Positions 10,854 through 18,564 of a stretch of DNA of 64,000 nucleotides are shown piece after piece; position 1 is the stretch's first letter, and each line of letters begins with the position of its first letter. Source of the stretch: Umboniibacter marinipuniceus. GTDB lineage: Bacteria > Pseudomonadota > Gammaproteobacteria > Pseudomonadales > DSM-25080. Made by a program: the position numbers and the translations under genes. The notes beneath the pieces were generated by a model. That model was not told the DNA's origin. It did not search any database and saw only the letters and a list, made by a program, of their open reading frames with translations. The stretch is taken from NCBI RefSeq assembly GCF_003688415.1, contig NZ_REFJ01000005.1:271495-335494 (forward strand), read 5' to 3'.

Positions 10854-12277
10854 AATCCATCATAGCTACCGCCATTTTAGCTGCCTTAGTCAGTGCGCCG
10901 ACGGTTGCCCAGACCGCCTTAGAGGTGTTGTCAAATAAGCGAGGTGACACGATTGCTGAGGGGCTCGCCATTCCAGTTACTCAACAGGTGGTCGTGACCC
11001 GCCGCAGCTTGCTTGATAATGGCGATACCGTTGCTGTGGTTGACCCCGTTAGTGGTGCCAGACTTCAGGCGGACGTGTTGGCCTCTGATCGTGAAACCGG
11101 GTTTAGCATTTTGTCGGTAAACGGCGCGAACTTTCAACCTTTGACATTCAGTGCTAGCGAGCTGCGAGCAGGGGAACGCATTGCGTTGTTAACCGCTGCT
11201 GAGCAGCGAAGTGGATTCGTTTTGGCTCAGCTTGATGGTGGTATCTTTCAGCATGATGTGAGCTATGCAGTCAACGAAGTGGGCGCCATGGTGTTGAATC
11301 GCTGTGGCGAATTAGCTGGCTGGAATGTCGATCAGTTTTCGGGCGTATTCGCCTCTGAGCTGAGCGGCTCTGAGGTTCCCGTAGATGCGAAGGGCCTTAG
11401 TGCGTTGGTCACACTGTTGCAGAATAATCAGGTCAAAATATCAATCGCTGCCAATGCGTGCCCTAGTCTAGAAGAAGAGGCTGATGCCGCTCGCCAAGCC
11501 GCTCAAGAGGAGCTTGAGCGCATTGAGTCGGAGCTAGCGGAACAGCAAGCTGAGCTTGAGGCACAGCGACAGGCGGCGGAGGAAGCTGCTGCCCAAGCGG
11601 AGGCCGAGCGCGAACAGTCAGAAGCCGCGGCGGCCGCTGCCCGCGACGCTGAGGCGGAACTCGCCGCTCGCGAAGCCGAACTGGAGGCGCAGCGTCAGGA
11701 AGCTGAGGCGGCACAAGCCGCTGCAGCCGCTGAACAAGAAGCGGAGCTCGCGGCCGCCGCCGCAGCGCTCGAAGCAGAGCAGCAAGCCCGAGAAGAAGCG
11801 ATGGCGCGTGCCGAGCAGGAAGCTTCAAGAAAACAGCAGTTAACGCTTATTGGCGCACTTGCCGGTGTGATTGGCCTAGTGGTGCTATTACTGGTAGTGA
11901 TTCGCTCCCGCAAGCGTCAAACAGCGTTAGATGAAGCCAAGGCGCGGTTTAACGATGTGCTGCTAAGCGGCCATGACGGCGGTGGCAACCCTTATCGGGT
12001 TCGTATTGATGGAGGCGCGCTGCGGCAGGCGGAAAATGGCTTAGTGATAGGTAAGAATGCCTCGCAAGCGCAGGTGGTGATTGCCAATCCTCAGGTATCA
12101 CGCACTCATGCTCGTATCTGGGTGGAAGATAACGGCTTGAAGTTGACTGACCTTGGCAGCTCGAACGGAACGCAGGTCAATGATGTCCCGCTTCAAGTTG
12201 GGCAGGTGGTGGCGTTAACGGCTGGAGATAAGTTGGCGCTAGGTGGTGTCTTCCTTAACGTGGAACTACTGGATTGA
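10850..12277 (+). CDS. Periplasmic protease-like/coiled-coil protein with TM and cytoplasmic FHA domain
   Basis: 475 residues. Signal peptide 1-20 (cut after SAPTVA). A periplasmic beta-rich domain (22-204) resembles an HtrA/trypsin fold, with TRRSLLDNGDTVAVV, ASDRETGFSILSV and MVLNRCGELAGWN, but I see no catalytic His-Asp-Ser set. Ala/Glu/Gln-rich coiled coil 207-328; TM 332-351 with RSRKRQ after it; cytoplasmic FHA domain about 380-475 with VIGKNAS, VSRTHARI and DLGSSNGTQVN. The SNG-T loop is canonical, so phosphopeptide binding is likely. The 120-residue coiled coil suggests dimerisation or a periplasmic arm. The protease-like reading of the N-terminal domain is inference. Confidence 0.8.
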   Translation: MKSIIATAILAALVSAPTVAQTALEVLSNKRGDTIAEGLAIPVTQQVVVTRRSLLDNGDTVAVVDPVSGARLQADVLASDRETGFSILSVNGANFQPLTFSASELRAGERIALLTAAEQRSGFVLAQLDGGIFQHDVSYAVNEVGAMVLNRCGELAGWNVDQFSGVFASELSGSEVPVDAKGLSALVTLLQNNQVKISIAANACPSLEEEADAARQAAQEELERIESELAEQQAELEAQRQAAEEAAAQAEAEREQSEAAAAAARDAEAELAAREAELEAQRQEAEAAQAAAAAEQEAELAAAAAALEAEQQAREEAMARAEQEASRKQQLTLIGALAGVIGLVVLLLVVIRSRKRQTALDEAKARFNDVLLSGHDGGGNPYRVRIDGGALRQAENGLVIGKNASQAQVVIANPQVSRTHARIWVEDNGLKLTDLGSSNGTQVNDVPLQVGQVVALTAGDKLALGGVFLNVELLD

Positions 12278-12280
12278 GCT

Positions 12281-13129
12281 ATGAAGCGTAAAAAGCGGGA
12301 AGTCAGTGCGTTTAATATGTCGGCGGTGGATCTCTTCGCCTCGGCAATGGGAGCGTTTATTCTCCTTGCTGTGATTGCTCTACCGTTCTTCCCTAAAACC
12401 TCGGAAACGCCGCCGGCGCCGGTTTGTCCTGAACCATCGCCGGTGCTGCCGGTCCCCGCGGCCTGTCCCGATCCAGTGGTTCAAACCTGCCCGGTATGTC
12501 CACCGGTTCCAGAAGAGGCGTTCGTACTCAAGGACATTGATCTTGTGATTGTCCTGGATGTTACTGGCAGTATGGATGAGTCCATTGAGGGGTTGAAGAA
12601 TACCACTTCGGACTTAGTCGCGCTGTTAGCGCGTTTGGCTCCCACCTTTTCAGTGGGTATTGTCACTTTTGGTGATTATGGTTTTGATCAACCTACTCAA
12701 GTATTTAATCTCCGTGAAATGTCCAGTGAGCAAGATATTGAGGCGCTGAATCGTTTTGTTGGTCAGGTTCGAGAAGGCTGGGGTATTGGCGGTGGAGACT
12801 ATCTCTACGAAGGCGAGGCGCTATCTGCGGGACTGGAGATAGCGGTCGCGATGCCCTTTAGACCTGAAGCCAAAGAGCGGAGAATTGTTGTCTTTACGGA
12901 TGATGTGGCGACCTACCAGAGTCGTGCTGAAGGTCTTGTTCGCCAGTTTGCGTCAGGGTCGTCGGGCGACGTGAGCCAGACTGTGTCGGTGGTTCTTACG
13001 GACCCAAAGAACAATCCTGATGCGGCGAGAGTAATGGAGCAGTTGGCTACCACTGGGCAGGGCTTCTATTCCTCGTCTTCGGGCTCCTTTATTGGCAAGC
13101 TGTTACTTGCTTTAATTGACGGAAGTTGA
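12281..13129 (+). CDS. vWA-domain protein with MotB/ExbD-like N-terminal membrane anchor
   Basis: 282 residues. A short basic N-terminus (KRKKR) is followed by one TM (about 14-37) containing an aspartate near its start (D17 in MSAVDLFASAMGAF). This is the position and context of the ion-binding Asp of MotB, ExbD and TolR. A periplasmic Pro/Cys linker follows (C49, C62, C70, C73). A von Willebrand factor A domain fills 84-282, with the MIDAS motif DVTGSM (D93, T95, S97) and a later FTDD (D207). It lacks the OmpA-like peptidoglycan-binding domain of MotB; the vWA domain takes its place. Paired with the four-TM channel encoded at 8545 it would form an ion-driven unit with a periplasmic vWA head. 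Confidence 0.82.
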   Translation: MKRKKREVSAFNMSAVDLFASAMGAFILLAVIALPFFPKTSETPPAPVCPEPSPVLPVPAACPDPVVQTCPVCPPVPEEAFVLKDIDLVIVLDVTGSMDESIEGLKNTTSDLVALLARLAPTFSVGIVTFGDYGFDQPTQVFNLREMSSEQDIEALNRFVGQVREGWGIGGGDYLYEGEALSAGLEIAVAMPFRPEAKERRIVVFTDDVATYQSRAEGLVRQFASGSSGDVSQTVSVVLTDPKNNPDAARVMEQLATTGQGFYSSSSGSFIGKLLLALIDGS

Positions 13130-13132
13130 TTG

Positions 13133-14332
13133 ATGACTACTTACCATGCGCAACGTCAGGGAGATCGGCCTTACCAGGAAGATTGCTTCACGACCATCCA
13201 GACGGACCAGTATCAGCTGCTAGTAGTAGCCGATGGACTTGGAGGTCACGACGCGGGTGATGTGGCGGCAAAACTGATTGTCGAGCTCGTGACTGCAGCG
13301 TCCACCGAACTCCCCGAGTTGAGCCCGCTGGAGGCAAAAATTAAACTGCGGGCTTGGTTTGAACCAATTGTTAGAAGCTTTCAAGCTGATTTAGCGAGTC
13401 AGGAACAGGCTACTGATGCCCACACAACGGTGGCAATTGCTATTATTCGCGCGGATCAGCTTTATACCCTTACGGTAGGGGACTCGCGAGTTTATGTCTG
13501 TGGCGAGCATAGCCTCTGGCGAAGTCGAGATCATTCCGTGGTTCAGATGCTGGTTGATGACGGAGAGATTAGTGAAGCGGAGATGGCTGCCCACCCTGAA
13601 CAGGGTAAGTTGTATCAGAGTATTGGTCCTAACAAGACCGTAAAACCCAGAGTTTCGCATAGGGAGCTAACTGCCACGGATGTGGTGCTCGTCGCGAGCG
13701 ATGGTTTTTGGGAAGGTGTCAGCGATGAAGAGTTACAGGGCTTCGCAATTGATCCATCGCAACAACGCCTTGATTGCTTGGTTGATCTAGCCTGTGAACG
13801 GCGTGCGCCGAAGGCAGATAATACCACCGTAATTTCCTTTGAAAATAATACGACAACGAGACCTCTAATGACAGATGAAGTGAACTCAACCCCCACAGCG
13901 AGCGCCAAACAGCCAGATAACCCTAAGCGTGCGGATTTTTCCAGCGGAGCAATCAACAGGCGCCGAGATCGCTTTATTGCTTTGGCCCTCGTTCTGTTGA
14001 TTGTGCTGTTGGTAGTCTGGGGAGGAAGCGGCGACGATAGCGCTGATGTTGCCAGTGCTGAGCAAGCGGATGAGGCGGCGCAGACTAGCTGTATGCTTGA
14101 AGCGGTATATGAGGCTGAGGACGAGGGTATTCGAATAGTACTAAGCTCTATAGATGACGGCACTGAACAGATCGTCACATTGCCAATTCGCCCAGGCAAA
14201 TACCGTGTGAGGTTAGAAGATCGTCATGGTGAGTGTCAAAATCTGCGAGACGAACAGGGTGAAACTGAATTGAAGAAGAAATTTGAGCGCCAGCTATTGC
14301 GTTCATCCACAGTATCAATGGAAGTCCTATGA
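13133..14332 (+). CDS. PP2C-family phosphatase with TM and periplasmic tail
   Basis: 399 residues from the ATG at 13133. A TTG three bases earlier is also open, but GGAAG at 13121-13125 is spaced correctly for the ATG. PP2C domain 1-237: GDRPYQEDC, VVADGLGGHDAGD (D34), TLTVGDSRVYV, LVASDGFW (D190) and KADNTTVI (D229). A linker, then basic RRRDR and a TM at 281-297, put about 100 C-terminal residues in the periplasm with no recognised domain. This second phosphatase differs from the soluble one at 10086 by being membrane-tethered, so the two may act on different pools of substrate. It overlaps the kinase start by four bases (ATGA). Confidence 0.9.
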   Translation: MTTYHAQRQGDRPYQEDCFTTIQTDQYQLLVVADGLGGHDAGDVAAKLIVELVTAASTELPELSPLEAKIKLRAWFEPIVRSFQADLASQEQATDAHTTVAIAIIRADQLYTLTVGDSRVYVCGEHSLWRSRDHSVVQMLVDDGEISEAEMAAHPEQGKLYQSIGPNKTVKPRVSHRELTATDVVLVASDGFWEGVSDEELQGFAIDPSQQRLDCLVDLACERRAPKADNTTVISFENNTTTRPLMTDEVNSTPTASAKQPDNPKRADFSSGAINRRRDRFIALALVLLIVLLVVWGGSGDDSADVASAEQADEAAQTSCMLEAVYEAEDEGIRIVLSSIDDGTEQIVTLPIRPGKYRVRLEDRHGECQNLRDEQGETELKKKFERQLLRSSTVSMEVL

Positions 14333-16644
14333 GTAGAGCACAGCAATCAACCCACCTGCCTCTTGGTACTCGATTAGGCGAATATGAGATTCAAGCGGTT
14401 CTTGGCCAAGGTGGCTTTGGCATTACCTACAAGGCGTGGGATAGCACTTTGGCATGCTACGTAGCACTTAAGGAATATTTTCCTAAGCATTTAGCTAATC
14501 GGAATACTGACAGTGTTTCCATTCGGCCAGCAAGTCGTGAAGATGAATCCTCGTATCAGAAGGGCTTAACGAGCTTTGTTGAAGAGGCTAGGGTGTTGGC
14601 GCAGTTTCAACATCCTGGAGTCGTACCGGTAAAACGTCTGGTCAAAGCCAACCAAACCGCTTATATGGTGATGGGGTTTGTTGAGGGCGAAACACTCACA
14701 GAGTATATGAAGAAGAGTGGTGGTAAGGTGGCAGCGTCGCAACTTATTGCCTGGACAGATCAGTTACTCTCGGCGCTCGATAAGGTACATCAGGCTGGCC
14801 TATTACACCGCGATATTAAACCCGGCAATGTCTACATTGGCTCCGATGGCAACGCGATGTTATTGGACTTCGGTGCGGCACGACGCGTTGCTGCAGAGGC
14901 GTCGCAATCTATCACCGGTGTGATCTCAGCAGGCTATTCGCCAATTGAACAATATTCAGAGAGTACCAAGAATCAGGGTCCTTGGACGGATATTTATAGC
15001 CTTTCCGCAACACTCTATCGCTGTATAACTGGTGTTAAACCTATTGAAGCCACGGCTCGCCGCGATGAAATGGATGATGGTGATCCTGATCCGGTTGCCG
15101 CGTTAAATCCATCGAGTTATCCCGATTTTCCCGCGGGTTTTATTCTAGCAGTGTGGCAGGGCATGGCGGTTATTCGTAAGCATCGGATTCGCGATGTGAG
15201 TGCCTATCGCGAAGTGATGAATGCCTCACTTAATTCGCCATCGCCGCAGAAACCAATAGCACCCGTGACGCCCCCCCCTCAGCCGGCTCGTCCAAGCGGC
15301 CCGTCAACCTCAGGACCCCAGTCTAAGGTGGGCTCTGGCCCCCAATCACAGGGTTCTACTCATTCATCCGCTAAGGTGCCAATAAGTAGTGGTGGGCGCG
15401 TGGTTCAGATCATTCTGGCCGTGGTGGCGGTTGCAGTGGTAGCCATCGTAATCATTAACCCCTTCGCCAAGAAAGAGGATCCAATATTAGATCATGGTGG
15501 CGGTAGCGAGGAAGTTCAACTTCATTCAGTTTCGGTTAATGTTAAGCCAAGCGCTGCCGTCGATCGCATTTTGATTAATGGTTCAAGTGTCGCTAATGGT
15601 GCCACGACGAGCCTTGCCGAGGGAGAGCATCACGTTGAAATTCGCGGTGCGAGTGGCTATTCCAATGTAGATGAGCGCATTTTCGTTGACCGAAATAATC
15701 GCCAGTTCGAGTTTAGTTTAACTCAGGACCTCGTTCCCTTGACGCTTACACTAACGCCCTCTAACGCACGAGTCATTCTACCGGATCTGCCAGCAAACGT
15801 GACCTATCGTCCAGGCGTTCAACTTCCCCGCGGCACCCATCGAGTGCGCGTTATCGCCAGCGGTTATCAGCGATACGAGGGAAGTATTGACCTGAACCAG
15901 GGGTCAAACTGGCAGATTACCCTCGAGCGAGCAACGCCGATTGCACAAATCAATGCGCAGATGGTGGCGATACCTGCCGGGCGCTTTAATATGGGTGGGG
16001 ATGTATACACCGATGAGAAGCCAGTGCACCGAGTTAATGTCCCCGCTTTTGAACTGCAGAAGACCGAAGTTACTTGGGAGCAATACCGGGAATGTGTCAA
16101 TGCCGGGGGCTGCACCGCGCCGGCGAATTCATCATCGTTTGCCGATGATGAGCCGGTTCGCAGCGTGTCTTGGGATGACGCGCAGCGTTTTATCAGTTGG
16201 CTAAACCGTGAAACGGGATCTTCGTATAGGCTGCCTTCCGAATCGGAATGGGAGTACGCGGCAAGAGCTGGCTCAGGGGCGCGATACAGTTCCGGAAACA
16301 CCCTTTACTGTGATGACGCTCGCTATGGGCAGGTTGAAGATGGTGCCTGTTATAATGGCGGCAGTGGTCCCGTGGAAGTAGGAAGCTACCGAGCTAATAA
16401 TTTCGGTTTGTATGATATGGCGGGTAACGTCAACGAATGGGTAGAAGATTGTTTCTACAACGATTATAACGGCGCCCCCAATGATGGCTCAGCATGGGTT
16501 CGCAAAGCTGACTGTAGCGTTCGTTCTATGCGCGGCGGCGGTTGGGCTGGTTCGGTAGAGCAAGTGGCCGCTCCGTATCGTAATAGTGATCAACGCGATG
16601 CAACGTTTACCGATGTAGGTTTTCGCTTAGCAAGAAGTCGGTAG
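14329..16644 (+). CDS. Membrane Ser/Thr kinase with PEGA-like repeats and FGE-sulfatase-like ectodomain
   Basis: 771 residues. Hanks-type kinase domain about 17-300, with glycine loop LGQGGFGITY (25-34), ATP lysine K48 in VALKEYFP, catalytic HRDIKPGN (D162) and DFGAARR (D180), so it should be active. Pro/Ser-rich linker; TM 358-377; then periplasmic PEGA-like repeats (about 398-465 and 470-535). The C-terminal formylglycine-generating-enzyme-like domain runs 543-771, with MVAIPAGRFNMGG, SWDDAQRFISWLN, YRLPSESEWEYAARAG, MAGNVNEW and GFRLARS. FGE-like domains on bacterial kinases generally serve as sensors or binding modules rather than oxidases; that is inference here. Last gene of the operon, overlapping the phosphatase gene before it by four bases. 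Confidence 0.93.
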   Translation: MSRAQQSTHLPLGTRLGEYEIQAVLGQGGFGITYKAWDSTLACYVALKEYFPKHLANRNTDSVSIRPASREDESSYQKGLTSFVEEARVLAQFQHPGVVPVKRLVKANQTAYMVMGFVEGETLTEYMKKSGGKVAASQLIAWTDQLLSALDKVHQAGLLHRDIKPGNVYIGSDGNAMLLDFGAARRVAAEASQSITGVISAGYSPIEQYSESTKNQGPWTDIYSLSATLYRCITGVKPIEATARRDEMDDGDPDPVAALNPSSYPDFPAGFILAVWQGMAVIRKHRIRDVSAYREVMNASLNSPSPQKPIAPVTPPPQPARPSGPSTSGPQSKVGSGPQSQGSTHSSAKVPISSGGRVVQIILAVVAVAVVAIVIINPFAKKEDPILDHGGGSEEVQLHSVSVNVKPSAAVDRILINGSSVANGATTSLAEGEHHVEIRGASGYSNVDERIFVDRNNRQFEFSLTQDLVPLTLTLTPSNARVILPDLPANVTYRPGVQLPRGTHRVRVIASGYQRYEGSIDLNQGSNWQITLERATPIAQINAQMVAIPAGRFNMGGDVYTDEKPVHRVNVPAFELQKTEVTWEQYRECVNAGGCTAPANSSSFADDEPVRSVSWDDAQRFISWLNRETGSSYRLPSESEWEYAARAGSGARYSSGNTLYCDDARYGQVEDGACYNGGSGPVEVGSYRANNFGLYDMAGNVNEWVEDCFYNDYNGAPNDGSAWVRKADCSVRSMRGGGWAGSVEQVAAPYRNSDQRDATFTDVGFRLARSR

Positions 16645-16648
16645 ACAT

Positions 16649-16675
16649 CACCTAGGGCGCTAGGCGTCCTAGGTG
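16649..16675 (+). terminator. Strong hairpin between convergent genes
   Basis: CACCTAGGGCGC (16649-16660), loop TAG, GCGTCCTAGGTG (16664-16675): a 12-bp stem with one G-T pair and a 3-base loop, four bases after the kinase stop. Neither strand has a proper T-run after it, so it may end transcription poorly or act as an mRNA 3'-end stabiliser. It lies between the tail-to-tail genes ending at 16644 and 16710. Confidence 0.55.
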
Positions 16676-16709
16676 CGGCTTTAACCGAGCGGAGAAGTTT
16701 TCGAACGTC

Positions 16710-17252
16710 TTAGTCTTCGCTAGGACTGGTTTGTAGAGCAGTAAAATGCGCTTCGATCTTCGCATTAAGCGATTTAAAGGCGCCCAGCATGAAGGCCCAT
16801 TCGGCAACCACAAATAACGGACCAATGGCCAAGCCCATGATGTCGTCCACAAAGGCCGGCTTTTTACCTTCAAAGTAATGCCCTATGAATTGAATAATCC
16901 ACCCAACCACAAACAGTCCTATGCTGACGGTTAGCCAAAGACTAGTGCTGTAAGCCGCGAAAAGTCCGGCAATGGCGAAACATCCAGCGTTAAAGAGTAG
17001 CATTAAGATGCCTAGGCCGCGGTGAAGGCGCAGGTAATAGAAGCAGAGGATAGCGGCCAGAATATAAGCGGGCGTAAAGCTCAGCGTTACCGCGTCACTG
17101 GCTAAGCTAATCACTGGGCGTGATAACAGGCTCACCACTGAAAGATAAATTAGCGGTACCCCAACAAAGTGAGTGAGAATATTTTTGAAATTGCGGTGAT
17201 AGCTGGCATAGCTAATCAGTTGTTGATCAATTGTCTTCACGGCGTTGGCCAC
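16710..17252 (-). CDS. Mpo1-like / DUF962 membrane protein
   Basis: 180 residues, several TM segments. The family signatures are clear: YHRNFKNILTHFVGVPLI near the N-terminus and WIIQFIGHYFEGKKPAFVDD followed by GLAIGPLFVVAE near the C-terminus. The yeast member Mpo1 is an iron-dependent dioxygenase in 2-hydroxy fatty-acid degradation, and the conserved histidines here (in YHRN, THFVG and IGHYFEG) are the expected metal ligands. The bacterial role is not well defined. Convergent with the kinase operon, from which a strong hairpin separates it. The next 257 bases (17253-17509) show nothing I can name. Confidence 0.85.
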   Translation of the reverse strand: MANAVKTIDQQLISYASYHRNFKNILTHFVGVPLIYLSVVSLLSRPVISLASDAVTLSFTPAYILAAILCFYYLRLHRGLGILMLLFNAGCFAIAGLFAAYSTSLWLTVSIGLFVVGWIIQFIGHYFEGKKPAFVDDIMGLAIGPLFVVAEWAFMLGAFKSLNAKIEAHFTALQTSPSED

Positions 17253-17509
17253 TCCATTATTATACTTCAGTTCCCTTTATAAGTCTTAGCGACGGCTTTG
17301 TAAATGCGCTTGCTTCGCCTCTTAACCATCATTCGCAACTAGATACCTACAAGCATAACGTGCGTTAAGGCCAGCGTGGCGTGTCTTTTCGCTGCCCAGT
17401 GAGGCACGAAAGTTGGCGTGTCTAGACAGCTATTTGATCACCTAAGTTACAGTTTGGTGCATGATTTACGCTACACTAGGCAGACGCTAATAATTAAAGA
17501 CTGGTAGCC

Positions 17510-17989
17510 ATGAAGATCAACTATACGCAACTGATGAAGGCGGTAATCCCCACGATACGCCACTGTGAAGTACTGGGAATAAGCACTGTAGAAGCGTCTG
17601 CCGGTAAGCTTAAGTTGGCAATGCCCTGGAAGGAAGACATGTTAGGTGATCGAGACCGAGAGATTATCCACGGCGGAGCACTTACTACGCTGTTGGATAC
17701 CACCTGTGGCTTTGCCTCAGCGTCAGCCTTAGACCCTTGGGGGCTTGCTCCTACGCTAGACCTTCGTATTGATTATATGCGCCCAGCTGAACCCAGAAAG
17801 ACGGTGTTTGGTTTTGCTGAAGTCTATCGAAAGACAACTAACGTGATCTTTACCCGTGGTATTGCTTTTCACGAGGGTGAAGAGGATGAGCCGATTGCGC
17901 ATTGTACGGCCACTTTCATGCAGTTAGATAAAACGGCGAGCGCTGGCCTAGAAGAGTGGCTTCGCCAATTTGAAGTGGAGGAAGTCTAA
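17510..17989 (+). CDS. PaaI-family hotdog thioesterase (first of a pair)
   Basis: 159 residues, hotdog fold. The PaaI/4HBT signature is REIIHGGALTTLLDTTCGF, the HGG loop with a downstream acidic residue expected to activate water for acyl-CoA hydrolysis. LDLRIDYMRPAEP forms the following strand. The substrate is unknown. The TAA stop shares its A with the ATG of a second thioesterase gene, so the two are coupled and may form a heteromer. Confidence 0.88.
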   Translation: MKINYTQLMKAVIPTIRHCEVLGISTVEASAGKLKLAMPWKEDMLGDRDREIIHGGALTTLLDTTCGFASASALDPWGLAPTLDLRIDYMRPAEPRKTVFGFAEVYRKTTNVIFTRGIAFHEGEEDEPIAHCTATFMQLDKTASAGLEEWLRQFEVEEV

Positions 17990-18453
17990 TGGGAACAAGT
18001 TTATCTGCCTTGGTGGAAGCGCAGGAGTACGGTTCCATTGATAGCCTAGTGGCGGCGATTCCCTATGCTGAACTCATTGGGGTAGAGGGTATGCAGCTGG
18101 GCAGCGAATTGATTTTTAAGTTGCCTCGAAACCCAGACAACATTGGCAATCCAAGCCTGCCTGCAATTCACGGTGGGGTAATTGGCGGCTTCATGGAAGT
18201 GGTGGCTATGTTGGAAGTGCTCTACGAAACGAAAGTTACCACTTTACCCAAGGTGGTAGATTTCTCCATTGACTATATCCGTGCCGGTCGTGACCAGGAC
18301 ACCTTCGCCCGAGCCGAGGTAGTTCGCCGCGGAAGAAATGTGGTCAACGTTTCTATCAGCGCTTGGCAAACTTCCGAAGATACGCCGATTGCTAATGCTC
18401 GGGCGCATTTCTTGATCAAGCCTGTGTCAGCCGTTTCGCCACTAAGTGGCTAG
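17989..18453 (+). CDS. PaaI-family hotdog thioesterase (second of a pair)
   Basis: 154 residues, hotdog fold. It shows IHGGVIGGFMEVVAML in the place of the active-site loop and VVDFSIDYIRAGR in the following strand. It overlaps the first thioesterase by one base and resembles it only distantly, so this looks like an old duplication with divergence. The stop codon TAG (18451-18453) is also the first three bases of a 10-bp tandem array. Confidence 0.86.
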   Translation: MGTSLSALVEAQEYGSIDSLVAAIPYAELIGVEGMQLGSELIFKLPRNPDNIGNPSLPAIHGGVIGGFMEVVAMLEVLYETKVTTLPKVVDFSIDYIRAGRDQDTFARAEVVRRGRNVVNVSISAWQTSEDTPIANARAHFLIKPVSAVSPLSG

Positions 18454-18530
18454 TCAAAGCTAGTTAAAGCTAGTTAAAGCTAGTCAAAGCTAGTCAAAGC
18501 TAGTCACAGCTATTCAAAGCTATTAAATAG
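18451..18530. repeat. 10-bp tandem repeat array between convergent genes
   Basis: Seven consecutive 10-base units of the form TAGTCAAAGC (18451, 18461, 18471, 18481, 18491, 18501, 18511), with C/T, C/A and G/T changes, and a degenerate eighth unit. The first unit begins exactly at the TAG stop of the thioesterase gene. Because 10 is not a multiple of 3, the TAG in each unit puts stop codons in all three forward frames; the complement (TGA, TAG) does the same on the other strand. Confidence 0.93.
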
Positions 18531-18564
18531 GCTAGCCCTAAAGCAGGCTCATAGTGATTTGGGG

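Noticed and set aside
8545..13129. Zorya-type anti-phage system (ZorA/ZorB-like pair)
   Set aside because: The pair is separated by other genes, lacks an OmpA-like ZorB domain, and there is no ZorC/D/E helicase or nuclease; kinase, phosphatase and protease genes do not fit.
5803..16644. Type VI secretion accessory genes, because FHA, PP2C and Ser/Thr kinase genes often accompany T6SS
   Set aside because: No Tss, Hcp, VgrG or ClpV genes are present in or near the operon, and the M4 and vWA/channel genes are not part of that set.
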